A program made the translations under genes and the position numbers. The notes beneath the pieces are model-generated. The model worked only from the letters and a program-made list of their open reading frames with translations. It was not told the origin of the DNA and ran no database searches. Below, one piece after another: positions 17,102 to 26,260 of a stretch of 64,000 nucleotides of DNA (the stretch's first letter is position 1; every line of letters begins with the position of its first letter). This stretch comes from Bacteroidetes bacterium GWA2_40_15 (GTDB lineage Bacteria; Bacteroidota; Bacteroidia; Bacteroidales; VadinHA17). The stretch spans positions 1 to 64,000 of the forward strand of contig MENI01000026.1 in NCBI GenBank assembly GCA_001768195.1, read 5' to 3'.

Positions 17102-17394
17102 AAGATCTGATCTCGAACATAAACAAAGTCTTTGAAAGCAGGGTAAGATTGGGGATCATGTCAGTCCTGATGGTAAACGAAACCTATGATTTTAACGGAC
17201 TGAAGGAGACTCTGAATGTAACTGACGGGAATCTTGCCAGTCATCTGAAAGCTTTGGAGGAAAAAGGAATCATTAAGGTAAATAAACAATTCATCGGCCG
17301 TAAACCAAATACAAGCTACTCAGCAACTGAAGCAGGTATTGCTGAATTCAGGCAGCATTTAAAAGCTCTTGAAAACCTGATTAAAGAACAATAA
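17098..17394 (+). CDS. Winged-helix transcriptional regulator
   Basis: The 98-residue single-domain protein fits the winged-helix DNA-binding family related to ArsR/MarR. Helix RVRLGIMSVLM is followed by the recognition region FNGLKETLNVTDGNLASHLKALEEKGII and a wing with KQFIGRKPNTSYSATEAG. It overlaps the membrane-protein gene by 4 nt and is followed 48 bp later by a DUF4153 gene. It has no ligand domain, so control would come from a partner, perhaps the coupled membrane protein. Target unknown. Confidence 0.85.
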   Translation: MKDLISNINKVFESRVRLGIMSVLMVNETYDFNGLKETLNVTDGNLASHLKALEEKGIIKVNKQFIGRKPNTSYSATEAGIAEFRQHLKALENLIKEQ

Positions 17395-17442
17395 TTTTTT
17401 TATGTCTATACTTTGTAATTCTAAGCACTTTTAACTAAAAAT

Positions 17443-18699
17443 ATGAAAAACAAAATTAAAGAACACATTAATGATCCTGAGAAACTTGAACAATTATTTA
17501 ATGATGACAAAAACGCTTTTGAATCAGGCTTTGAAGAAGTTTATTCAGAGATAGAAAAATCCGAATTGTCAGAATACTGGAAGATCAGACTGGATTACAG
17601 GAAAAAACCGGGTACGATTACAAAAACTAATCTGCCGGATATTTTCATTCTTATCACATCGTGTCTTGTAACCGGAGTTCTGATTAAAATCCCGTTTATC
17701 TTTAATATCCCGACACCTGAGGTTTTTTATACCAAAAATGCAGGGATAATTGTTTTCTCCGGACTGATCCTTTACATTACATGGACTAACAAAGTATTTG
17801 AACTAAAAAGACTTATATATATCCTTGCTGCATTTTTAATACTGACCATATATGTTAATCTTTTACCATCAGTAACAGACAGTGATTCAATTTATCTCGT
17901 GTATATTCATTTACCTCTTCTGATGTGGTGCCTGTATGGATTGGTTTTTATTGATTTCAATTTAAAGGATAAAATCAAACGGATTGAGTTTATAAGATAC
18001 AATGGCGACCTGGCAATTCTTATGGCATTAATAGCTATTACCGGGGGTATCCTGACCGGAATTACTATTGGGCTATTTGAGGCAATAGGGATCAGCATTG
18101 AAAACTTTTATATGGAAAATGTGGTGATCGTCGGGGCAGTTTCTGTACCAATAGTTGCTACATATATTATAAAGAATTATACGACATTAACAAATAAGCT
18201 CGCCCCTATAATAGCCAATATTTTCAGCCCGCTGGTTTTGCTGACAGCAGTAATATTCCTTATTGCTCTGGCAATCTCAGAAAAAGATCTTTACAGCGAT
18301 CGTGAATTTTTATTGATATTTAATATTATGCTGTTAGGCGTTATGGCCGTAATTGTTTTTTCAATCTCCGAAACATCAACAGTCCGAAAACAGAAATTCA
18401 ATGAGTTGATCTTATTCATCCTTTCAATAATAACAGTAATTATTGACCTGATTGCCTTATCTGCAATTTTTTATCGCTTAGGTACATTTGGTTTAACACC
18501 GAACAGATTAGCTGTTCTTGGTTCAAATATCCTGATTTTGGGTAACCTGGTATTGTTAATCATTGATTTGTACAAAGTAAATTTCAAAATATCTCGAATC
18601 AGGGAAGTTGAGTTAACTATTGCAAAATACCTGCCTCTTTATCTGATATGGATACTTTTTGTAGTATTTGGCTTCCCTCTGTTCTTTGGCATGAAATAA
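17443..18699 (+). CDS. DUF4153 polytopic membrane protein
   Basis: The 418-residue protein has a soluble N-terminal region (~1-65, with FNDDKNAFESGFEEVYSEIE) and about ten membrane helices. The pattern matches DUF4153, a Bacteroidota-rich family of unknown role. Segments include FILITSCLVTGVLIKIPFIF, DLAILMALIAITGGILTGI and YLPLYLIWILFVVFGFPLFF. It follows the winged-helix regulator by 48 bp and could be in its operon and under its control. Confidence 0.75.
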   Translation: MKNKIKEHINDPEKLEQLFNDDKNAFESGFEEVYSEIEKSELSEYWKIRLDYRKKPGTITKTNLPDIFILITSCLVTGVLIKIPFIFNIPTPEVFYTKNAGIIVFSGLILYITWTNKVFELKRLIYILAAFLILTIYVNLLPSVTDSDSIYLVYIHLPLLMWCLYGLVFIDFNLKDKIKRIEFIRYNGDLAILMALIAITGGILTGITIGLFEAIGISIENFYMENVVIVGAVSVPIVATYIIKNYTTLTNKLAPIIANIFSPLVLLTAVIFLIALAISEKDLYSDREFLLIFNIMLLGVMAVIVFSISETSTVRKQKFNELILFILSIITVIIDLIALSAIFYRLGTFGLTPNRLAVLGSNILILGNLVLLIIDLYKVNFKISRIREVELTIAKYLPLYLIWILFVVFGFPLFFGMK

Positions 18700-18893
18700 A
18701 ACAAAAGAGTTGATAGTTACTAACGCTGTTCTTTTCTTAAACTAATCATTTATTCTGGTTTCCTGTTAAGTATTTCTTTTATTAAAAGAAATTTTTAATT
18801 TCGGATTTTTGAAACTTATTGCATAAACTATTCAAAGGTATGGTACTCTTCTTCAAATAACAATTTGCAGCCTGGTTAAAAAAAATTTATGGC

Positions 18894-19466
18894 ATGATTA
18901 AAAAGATAATATTCCCTTTGTTCCTGTTCCTGGTTAGCTGTAATGCACCCGATCCTCCGGCAAATAGTGTAAAAACCAAATCCCCTTCAAAACCTAAGGT
19001 GGCTACTCCTAAACCGTCGCCGGGTCCGTGGATTGTAAAGTCGTATGTTGATGCCAATGGTGAGCCCACAGCAAGGAAATATGTAAGATTGGATACAGAC
19101 GGTACTTTTTCAAATTCAACTGTATCAAACAATTACCTGCACACCGTATTCCTGGTGAATAAAGAAAATGCAGGAATACTTTTACACCAGCATAAAAGAT
19201 CCAATCCTGCAGAAAAATTCACGGGTCTGGTCCGGATTAAAATGAAAAACTCATCCGGTAAGGAATTAGAAATGACTTCTTCCAGAGGATGGAATAAATC
19301 CGGGGGTATCTTAATAGAACAAAATAACAATGATTACAGCCAGTTCAGGATCTTTTTACTCCAGAGTGAAGGGGTAATCAATGTTGAGATCAATGATGAT
19401 TCTTCATCTGTATATCATTTCGATTTAAATGCCGCCGGATTCAGCGACGCATTCAGTCAGATATGA
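18894..19466 (+). CDS. Hypothetical lipoprotein
   Basis: The 190-residue protein opens with a lipoprotein signal (FPLFLFLVSC), with Cys at residue 16, and a Pro/Lys-rich linker (PPANSVKTKSPSKPKVATPK). The mature part is a beta-rich domain (YVRLDTDGTFSN, GLVRIKMKNSSG, YHFDLNAAGF) that I do not recognise. It would be anchored in a membrane facing the periplasm or the cell surface. It converges with the PLP-enzyme gene with 18 bp between them. The preceding 194 bp hold no clear promoter. Confidence 0.7.
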   Translation: MIKKIIFPLFLFLVSCNAPDPPANSVKTKSPSKPKVATPKPSPGPWIVKSYVDANGEPTARKYVRLDTDGTFSNSTVSNNYLHTVFLVNKENAGILLHQHKRSNPAEKFTGLVRIKMKNSSGKELEMTSSRGWNKSGGILIEQNNNDYSQFRIFLLQSEGVINVEINDDSSSVYHFDLNAAGFSDAFSQI

Positions 19467-19484
19467 GCCCTTAACCGGCCGGTA

Positions 19485-21161
19485 TTACCATGAATCACTT
19501 TTCTTTCCTCCGTACGACGGAACTGTTATATTATTAACAGGTCTTTGCCTGGATTCTGACCTTTTTGCGATGAAATTGGCAGAACGGTATTCCCCAAGAA
19601 ATAATACTCCCGAGAAAGTATCTCCTTCCATCACCCCGTCAAAGGTATATGGTATTGATTCAGCATTTTCACGGTAATTGCTCTGAAGTCTTACCTTTTT
19701 GCCATCAATCTTTCCGGCAATGTCGAGCATTGAGAAAGTACTTTTGTGAGTACCGCTTATATCGTTCCCGTCCTGTTTCACGAGAAATAGTTTATGTTCT
19801 CCCTTCCCTGAATAAAAATCTACTGATACATCCCAGTTGCCGGTAAGATTGGCAGCAGGCGGCTCGATGACGACATTCTTCTTATCATGTTTCTGTGCCA
19901 GTATCTTATAGATCCTGTCGGCAACAATCTTTTCGTCACCGGGTTGCATCATGTGAGCGCTGATAGAGATCGATGAAGTACCTTCTCCTGGATTGGTTCT
20001 TCCTCCACCAAGAACGATCCGGGGCTTATTGTCGGCAAGGTCTGCGGCAACTTCCTCTCCGGTGATATTAAGAACTGCCGGATCCCATGTTATGGACAAA
20101 CGGGCGGTCCGGTTATCAACACCCTTTGGCTGTGTGATCTTTGTGGTCACCCCGTTTATTGTAGTCACTTTCTTTGAAATATACTCCAGCCAGGATATCC
20201 AGGTCTTTTCCTCTTCGGGATGATTTCGTTTAACCCATGCCTCAACAGCAGCAAGCATGCCTATATGCTCTTCCTTGCCAACCTTGTTATCCCTTCCCGG
20301 GCCATGGTGAGGTGAACTGGCCTGCCATGCTGAGAAAAGAAGGTCTTTTTTGCCGAGGAGAAGTCCTGCGCACTGAGGCCCCCTGATTGCCTTACCTCCG
20401 CTGTATGCCACTATGGTTGCACCGCGTTTCAGGTGGATATTCGGAACGGTAAGTACCTCAGCTGCTGCATCAACGAGTATGGGTATGTTTTTCCCCTTTG
20501 CAACTGCTGCCACATTATCTACCGACATTGGTCCGTTGTCGTAACCATCAGGAGCAGAGAAAAGATAGATCATTGCCGTACGGGAGCTTATTGCATTTTT
20601 AAGCTCTTCCATAGTATCTACTGTTATAAGGTTTACACCTGCATTTCTAATGGCATGGTCGTACTGGTTCCGTGAGTAGCGGGGAGCTATTACTTCTGTC
20701 TTGGGAAAACCTGTAAGATCAGGAACCCTGACAAGCTTTTCCGGGTCACCGTCTGTAAGGCAGGCTACAGTAACATGCTTCATACCTGCAGCGCAACCTG
20801 AGGACACCATTCCCCATTCGGCACCGGTAATCGCAGCAAGCCTCCTGCCTGCTGCCATAGCCAGTTCATCTATATGTACATAGTTCTGTGCTGCAAAATC
20901 AACGGCTTTGCGTACTTCCGGCAGTTCAACAGATCCCCCGATTGCCGTGAATGTTCCCTTGCAATTAATTACAGGCTCGACACCTATTGACTGGTAAATC
21001 TGAGGCCCGAGAGCCAAAGCTCCTTCTTCAGGATTGGACAAAAGACCCGCATCGGTTACAGGTTTCTTCTGGTCAGGTGATGCCATCAGTGGCCCGATCG
21101 ACATTATACCTCCTGCAACAGGAAGTGCTGATAAGGTTTTTATGATCTCTCTGCGTTTCAT
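19485..21161 (-). CDS. Exported SelA-like PLP-dependent enzyme with a C-terminal beta domain
   Basis: The 558-residue protein begins MKRREIIKTL, a twin-arginine-type signal. Residues ~55-440 form a fold-type I PLP enzyme of the SelA / aminotransferase class V group: VDAAAE (Asp231 for the pyridine nitrogen) and SGGKAIRGP with Lys257 as Schiff base. Members of this group act as ammonia-lyases or aminotransferases on amino sugars and amino acids. Residues ~455-558 are an extra beta-rich domain (NLTGNWDVSVDFYSG...LFLGEYRSANF). The start at 21161 is supported because the promoter at 21189-21196 lies inside the longer reading frame. Substrate unknown; periplasmic location is inferred. Confidence 0.83.
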   Translation of the reverse strand: MKRREIIKTLSALPVAGGIMSIGPLMASPDQKKPVTDAGLLSNPEEGALALGPQIYQSIGVEPVINCKGTFTAIGGSVELPEVRKAVDFAAQNYVHIDELAMAAGRRLAAITGAEWGMVSSGCAAGMKHVTVACLTDGDPEKLVRVPDLTGFPKTEVIAPRYSRNQYDHAIRNAGVNLITVDTMEELKNAISSRTAMIYLFSAPDGYDNGPMSVDNVAAVAKGKNIPILVDAAAEVLTVPNIHLKRGATIVAYSGGKAIRGPQCAGLLLGKKDLLFSAWQASSPHHGPGRDNKVGKEEHIGMLAAVEAWVKRNHPEEEKTWISWLEYISKKVTTINGVTTKITQPKGVDNRTARLSITWDPAVLNITGEEVAADLADNKPRIVLGGGRTNPGEGTSSISISAHMMQPGDEKIVADRIYKILAQKHDKKNVVIEPPAANLTGNWDVSVDFYSGKGEHKLFLVKQDGNDISGTHKSTFSMLDIAGKIDGKKVRLQSNYRENAESIPYTFDGVMEGDTFSGVLFLGEYRSANFIAKRSESRQRPVNNITVPSYGGKKSDSW

Positions 21162-21188
21162 AGTTTGTTTTGTTAATGGGTTGGCAAA

Positions 21189-21196
21189 CAAAAATA
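21189..21196 (-). promoter_or_regulatory. -7 promoter element of the SelA-like gene
   Basis: The minus strand reads TATTTTTG, an exact TAnnTTTG, 27 nt before the ATG at 21161. A transcript starting here could not contain a start at 21191, which favours the shorter protein with the twin-arginine signal at its very N-terminus. Confidence 0.55.
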
Positions 21197-21373
21197 GAAA
21201 AAGAAGTCCGGATAAGATCTCCTTTTAGTGTTAAAACATCTTAATTGTTTGGAAACAAATATAGTATATCTGTATCTTCTGGTATCAGAATGAAAACTAA
21301 ATGCATCAATACCACTTGCCGGAAGAACAGAATTACTTAAAATATAATATCTTTCTTCTTTAAAATAGTCTGA

Positions 21374-23320
21374 ATGAAGCTCCTCTCCCTGCTGGTTTCC
21401 ATCCTGTTTGTGATGAATTGCATTTATTCACAGACCGGCAGTTTAACGGAAAGCAGCGACACAACATCAGGAGATAGCCGGAATTCAATCAGTATCAGTT
21501 ACAGGATGGTTCCGGACCTGGCAAAATATGAAAACAGATATAAAATACTTACAAACGTTAATGAGAATGAACGGGCAGTTTTGATCAACTATTCCCTGCA
21601 GAACCTGCTGACATCGGCAAATTATAACGACTCTTCCATCCTGAAAAGTTTCGGTTTTCTAAAGAATAACTGGACAGGAAATGATATATCAAATACCGAA
21701 ATCCTCCTTGATGCAAAATATATTTATTATGGTGCATGGAGGAATAATCTTGTAAGAACTTCTTCTGAAGCTGAAATAAAGCAATCGATGATCAATGGTA
21801 CCCGGCACCTGATCGATCTTGGCTATACAGACCTGGGGAGGGATTTTCTTCCCTTCATTACAGTATTGATGGAAGAAAACCATTTGATTAATTACGATCA
21901 TGCAAGATTGTTTCCGGGTAAAGCTTCAAGAGGAATAGTAACATCGGTTAAAATACTCACTTCCCTTGCCGCCCAGAATACAAAAATCAAAGCAGGTGTG
22001 TGCCGCGATATTCATGAAACAGGAAGAGAATTACTGAAAACAATGGCTGAGACATGGTATGGCCATTTTTATCCTGAAAAGAAAATAGATTTTGATGATT
22101 ATATTTTCCTTCAAAGCTGGACAACCAATAAATCACAGCATGTAACCATATCACTGATAAATCCGCTTAATACCAGTGAAATCTATGAACTCGACTGGGG
22201 CAGGGTGATTCAAAAAAAGAATATTACAGGTTTTAATAGCGGTCGGTTGTACGGGAACAATTACAGGATCTGGAAATATGACAGTGAAAAACAAAGGAGC
22301 ACTGCGTTGGATTTCAAACGGACCCAATTCGGAAAGATCCTTGATGAAGATATTCTAAGCGCGGAAGAATACAGGCAATTCAACGGCATATATGATGAAG
22401 AGTTCTATTCGGATATCAGGTTTCATAAAAACATGGGTAAATCCGGTAAAATGAGGTTTTCCCTTGGCTCATATCATCCTTACCAGAAGTATTTCCTTTC
22501 AAGCTGGTATTTAAATACGGGCAGGAAAAAAATTGCCGGATTTCTTCATCATTCAAATAAGTTTGCCCTGCAGGCTGCTATACATGAAGATACCCGGAAG
22601 AAAATATCCCTTTATCCCCAGACTGACTGGAAAACGGCGGTCAGCCTGATGACTATACCGAGGTATATATCCAGATTTGAAACACCTGAATACTCATTTG
22701 GTAACTTTACGATTGAAGCATTTATGAACCAGCAGGTTGATGTATTCCTGATAGCAAATTCATTTATAACAAGCGATACCATAGATAAGACTACCCGGAA
22801 TAGTATTTCGGCGTCCGGAGATGGAAATGTTTCATTCAGTAATGGTTTCAATATTGAATACAACAGCGAGAACAGATTTCTATATTCTTCAGCTGGTGTT
22901 CAAGCCAGAAGTTGCTTGCTGGCAAATGACATTAGACTGTTCTCACCTGATCCGACAGTTCTAATACCGAATCTAAAGATCATAACCCCGGCAATAGATG
23001 TGATGGGAAATATTCTGTTTACATTTAAAAGAAACTGTAATTTATCATTCGATGCATTGTTTGAGTTTACAAACATGGACGCAGTTTTATTTTCCGGCTC
23101 TGTTACAGGGAAAATCGGAATATCGGAAATAATGGATCTCGGAATCTCCATTGGTGCTAACGATCAGTTGAAAGGTATAAAATATTTCTGGTATCCTGCA
23201 CAGCGAAAATGGGTGGATATCCGGCTTAATTATTCTGATAACAGTTTTTCCGCAGGCTTATTGAAAATGCCTTTGAGCGGAACCACCATTAATATCTCAT
23301 TCAGGAGTCAGTTTAACTGA
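21374..23320 (+). CDS. Large exported protein with a possible transglutaminase-like triad
   Basis: The 648-residue protein has a signal peptide (ending about IYSQ). I do not recognise the whole protein. Residues ~185-280 carry a pattern seen in transglutaminase-like cysteine enzymes: AGVCRDIHE (Cys210), SQHVTISLI (His256) and YELDWGR (Asp274), in the right order and spacing class. The C-terminal ~300 residues are rich in alternating strands (FSLGSYHPYQKYF, LSFDALFEFTNMD, INISFRSQF) and end in an aromatic followed by N, which could be a beta-barrel or a beta sandwich. It would sit in the periplasm or outer membrane. No neighbours suggest a pathway. Confidence 0.6.
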   Translation: MKLLSLLVSILFVMNCIYSQTGSLTESSDTTSGDSRNSISISYRMVPDLAKYENRYKILTNVNENERAVLINYSLQNLLTSANYNDSSILKSFGFLKNNWTGNDISNTEILLDAKYIYYGAWRNNLVRTSSEAEIKQSMINGTRHLIDLGYTDLGRDFLPFITVLMEENHLINYDHARLFPGKASRGIVTSVKILTSLAAQNTKIKAGVCRDIHETGRELLKTMAETWYGHFYPEKKIDFDDYIFLQSWTTNKSQHVTISLINPLNTSEIYELDWGRVIQKKNITGFNSGRLYGNNYRIWKYDSEKQRSTALDFKRTQFGKILDEDILSAEEYRQFNGIYDEEFYSDIRFHKNMGKSGKMRFSLGSYHPYQKYFLSSWYLNTGRKKIAGFLHHSNKFALQAAIHEDTRKKISLYPQTDWKTAVSLMTIPRYISRFETPEYSFGNFTIEAFMNQQVDVFLIANSFITSDTIDKTTRNSISASGDGNVSFSNGFNIEYNSENRFLYSSAGVQARSCLLANDIRLFSPDPTVLIPNLKIITPAIDVMGNILFTFKRNCNLSFDALFEFTNMDAVLFSGSVTGKIGISEIMDLGISIGANDQLKGIKYFWYPAQRKWVDIRLNYSDNSFSAGLLKMPLSGTTINISFRSQFN

Positions 23321-23413
23321 AAGATGATCGGCACGGTAAACCATAAAGGAGCAAAGGACTCAGGGATCAGTCTTTTCCCTTCTGCTCCCGGATAAACCAT
23401 CCACATGTGTTGT

Positions 23414-23721
23414 CTATTCGTACCTCAATGCTTCGACAGGATTCCTCGTTGCAGCCCGCCAGCTCTGCCAGCTGACTGTTAATAAAGCGATCCCGAGGCA
23501 GAATGCTGCTCAAGAATACCTTCTTCATATAACAGGTAATCAACCCTGTACAGGTTTCCGGCATTTTTATGGAAATTATCGTAAGAAGTTTCAGCTTTTA
23601 TCCATAGTACGATAAGGATAAATGAGGTAATACCTATTGTCAGTCCTAATAGGTTAATTATGAAATATCCCTTTTTCAGCATCAGGGATCTTATTGATAA
23701 ATTAATATAGTGTCTGAACAT
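23414..23721 (-). pseudogene. Internally deleted FtsX/MacB-type ABC permease
   Basis: The minus-strand frame from 23721 starts like a Bacteroidota ABC permease: MFRHYINLSIRSLMLKKGYF, then INLLGLTIGITSFILI and the early periplasmic NLYRVDYLLYEEG. After ~75 codons it hits a stop at 23479. In the next frame, overlapping this point, comes the unmistakable C-terminus of the same family, ALLTVSWQSWRAATRNPVEALRYE, ending at TAG 23414-23416. The intact family is about 700-800 residues, so about 650 codons were lost in one deletion with a frameshift at ~23485. No product is expected to work. Confidence 0.85.
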
Positions 23722-23915
23722 CTGTTTATTTAAAAGTTCGGGAGTATATCAAATCAAATTTAAACCTTTGCCTTTCCCAAACCAATTTTATTTCAGAGGT
23801 TAAACTACCGGTTTACCATAACAGCTCTTACGAAAATCAGATTTTAATCTTATTTTTAACACATGGTTATAAATACAGTTTGATCAACAGTAATAATTTA
23901 TATTCAGGAGGCAGT

Positions 23916-24797
23916 ATGAAACACCTTTTATCTTTAGCTGTAATTATTGTTGCAGGTCTGTCAGCCTGCACTCAAAAAGAACGGTATCATGATACCTTCG
24001 TCGAAGATTTCAGCAGTTCATCTTCAAAGATTTTCAAACATAACACCTTCGGTGACGGAGATGCTTTCAGGTATGCCTATGGAGTTGAATCTCCTTCAGA
24101 AAAAGGTACTAAGGTTCTCTCTTTCAGGATAGATCCTGAGGGGCCAGCCGGCGCTGGTAAGGGGCCTGAAGTTATTTCAAAGAATTTTACCCATTTTGGT
24201 ACTTATACAGCACGCCTGAAGGTTCCGGATATAAGAGATATTCAGCCCGATGCAGGCGTGGTAGTTGGATATTTTACCTACCATATGGATAGCGATCCCG
24301 GGCTCAGTGAAATAGACTGGGAATGGCTGATAGCAGATCCTGAAGTCATCTATGTTGGTACTTGGACTGGTCCCAGGGGAGACCTGAGAAGAATAGGCCG
24401 GACTATAAATATGGCCAAAGGGATTATTTATAATACTTCATACAGGGAAAACCTGAGTGGAGTGAGAAGGCAACTTACCGGAATTCAGAGCCAGCCCGAT
24501 ACCATTCCGGCTATTGAAGGCTACGATGCTTCATCGCAGTTTTACACTTACGGTTTCGACTGGCATCCTGATCGTATAAGGTGGTGGCTGATTCATCCGG
24601 TAACTGCTGATACGGTTGTTTTGTGGGATTACAAGGGATCTCTTGAAGGAATACCTCAGAATAAAACACATTACAGGATGAACTTCTGGCATACAAACAA
24701 CTGGCCGGTTGAAACCAATCCCAATTCAATCGAAAAGCCTCTTCATCCTTATGAACTGGAAATTGACTGGATGTCATATGATCCTTTGAAAAAATAG
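23916..24797 (+). CDS. Glycoside hydrolase family 16 lipoprotein
   Basis: The 293-residue protein has a lipoprotein signal (IIVAGLSAC, Cys18) and a GH16-like jelly-roll. The catalytic box SEIDWEW is at 131-137, with Glu132, Asp134 and Glu136 in the family's E-x-D-x-E arrangement. FHW-type pieces such as YGFDWHPDRIRWW and a closing LEIDWMSYDP are also present. GH16 enzymes cut beta-1,3/1,4 glucans or galactans. The ATG at 23916 is chosen over an in-frame start at 23880 because a perfect AGGAGG lies at 23906-23911, rare in this window. It is a lone gene; the substrate cannot be told. Confidence 0.85.
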   Translation: MKHLLSLAVIIVAGLSACTQKERYHDTFVEDFSSSSSKIFKHNTFGDGDAFRYAYGVESPSEKGTKVLSFRIDPEGPAGAGKGPEVISKNFTHFGTYTARLKVPDIRDIQPDAGVVVGYFTYHMDSDPGLSEIDWEWLIADPEVIYVGTWTGPRGDLRRIGRTINMAKGIIYNTSYRENLSGVRRQLTGIQSQPDTIPAIEGYDASSQFYTYGFDWHPDRIRWWLIHPVTADTVVLWDYKGSLEGIPQNKTHYRMNFWHTNNWPVETNPNSIEKPLHPYELEIDWMSYDPLKK

Positions 24798-24900
24798 GAG
24801 AGCAACTAAACCTGAAAATTATATCAACCTGGCTGAGGTTAAACTTTCTGTCACTTTTTTTTGTTATTATCAGCATTGAATAAACTATATTATCATAATC

Positions 24901-26058
24901 ATGAAAGATTTCGAATTTTATAATCCGGTCAGAATATTTTTCGGCAAAGACCAGGTATCCAGAATCACAGAACAGGTACATGCCGGTAGCAGGGTGATCC
25001 TTATTTATGGCGGTGGAAGCATCTTTAAAAATGGCGTTTACGACAGAGTCAAAGCTGCTCTTAAAGGATTTGAACTGACCGAATTCGGAGGCATTGAACC
25101 TAATCCCACATACGAAACCTCTATGAAAGCTGTGGAAATCATTAAACAGAAAAAGATCAGTTATATCATTGCAGCAGGAGGCGGATCGGTAATAGATGCC
25201 ACCAAATTCATTGCTGCCGCTGCTTTATTTAAAAACGGCGATCCATGGAAGATTCTTTCTGAAAGTGCTGAGGTAACTGAAGCAATCCCTTTCGGATGTG
25301 TTCTTACTTTGCCTGCAACCGGTACCGAGATGAACAAAAACTCTGTAATCAGCCGGAAGTCAACCACAGAAAAACTTGCATTCTCTGTTCCTCCCGTATT
25401 CCCAAAGTTCTCAATACTCCTTCCTGACGCTGCCGGTACACTGCCACAACAACAGGTAGCAAATGGCATAGTGGATGCATTTGTTCATGTTACGGAGCAA
25501 TATCTTACGTATCCTGTTAATGCTCCTATCCAGGACAGGTTTGCCGAGGCAATTATGATAACACTCATTGAAGAAGCGCCAAAGGTCTATGCCAAACCTG
25601 ATGACTATGAAGCAATGTCGAACCTGATGTGGAGTGCAACCATGGCACTGAACGGAATTATCAGCTGTGGTGTTCCCGGCGACTGGTCGGTACACTCTAT
25701 AGGACATGAACTTACTGCATTCCATAATATTGATCATGCAAGAACACTGGCTATTGTACTTCCCGGTCTGTGGAAGACCCTGAAGGAGGAGAAAAAAGAA
25801 AAACTTGTCCAGTATGCCGGGCGAGTGTGGAATATTAAATCAGGAACAGATGATGAGAAGGCAGATGCTGCAATAGACAAAACAGAGAAATTTTTTCAGT
25901 CACTGGGATTAGGAACCAGGTTATCGGATTATGGTGTTAAAAAGGACACTATCGATAAAATTGTAAAACGATTTGAAGATAGGAAGTGGCTTTCAATGGG
26001 TGACAGGGAACTCACAACTCCGGGAACAACCAGGAAGGCTCTGGAGATTCAGCTTTAA
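24901..26058 (+). CDS. Iron-containing (group III) alcohol dehydrogenase
   Basis: The 385-residue protein is of the YqhD/butanol dehydrogenase type and would reduce aldehydes with NAD(P)H. It shows the nucleotide-binding AAGGGSVIDATKF, the LPATGTEMN loop, and the metal ligands Asp and His in GIVDAFVHVTEQ, His in SIGHELTAF and His in IDHARTLA. Length and motifs are complete. It has a terminator at 26112-26130. The gap upstream holds only a weak hairpin (24826-24840). Confidence 0.9.
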   Translation: MKDFEFYNPVRIFFGKDQVSRITEQVHAGSRVILIYGGGSIFKNGVYDRVKAALKGFELTEFGGIEPNPTYETSMKAVEIIKQKKISYIIAAGGGSVIDATKFIAAAALFKNGDPWKILSESAEVTEAIPFGCVLTLPATGTEMNKNSVISRKSTTEKLAFSVPPVFPKFSILLPDAAGTLPQQQVANGIVDAFVHVTEQYLTYPVNAPIQDRFAEAIMITLIEEAPKVYAKPDDYEAMSNLMWSATMALNGIISCGVPGDWSVHSIGHELTAFHNIDHARTLAIVLPGLWKTLKEEKKEKLVQYAGRVWNIKSGTDDEKADAAIDKTEKFFQSLGLGTRLSDYGVKKDTIDKIVKRFEDRKWLSMGDRELTTPGTTRKALEIQL

Positions 26059-26111
26059 TAACTAGCATCCTGCATTGATGTAAAGCCCCCGGCCCCGCTG
26101 ACGCGGGTCCA

Positions 26112-26130
26112 CCCCCTGAAGGGGGTTTTA
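26112..26130 (+). terminator. Terminator of the alcohol dehydrogenase gene
   Basis: ccccc-tgaa-ggggg (26112-26125) forms a 5-bp G-C stem with a tetraloop and is followed by ttttatt. It lies 54 bp after the stop, behind a GC-rich repeat (ggccccgctgacgcgggtcc). Confidence 0.6.
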
Positions 26131-26170
26131 TTCCTACCCTTAACAAACGCTTGTTATAAAACGAAATATA

Positions 26171-26240
26171 CCCCCCTTTAGGGGGGCAGGGGGGCTGATC
26201 AGACTGGTAATGAGGCTCTTTAGGAGGCAGGGGGGCTGAT
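26171..26240. repeat. GC-rich intergenic repeat pair
   Basis: The palindrome cccccctttagggggg (26171-26186) begins the block. The 15-mer ggcaggggggctgat occurs twice exactly (26185-26199 and 26226-26240), in a longer imperfect 41-bp duplication (ctttagg-rgg-caggggggctgat). It lies in the gap between two converging genes, the alcohol dehydrogenase and ettA. Confidence 0.7.
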
Positions 26241-26260
26241 AATCATGGCAGTGAATCCCG

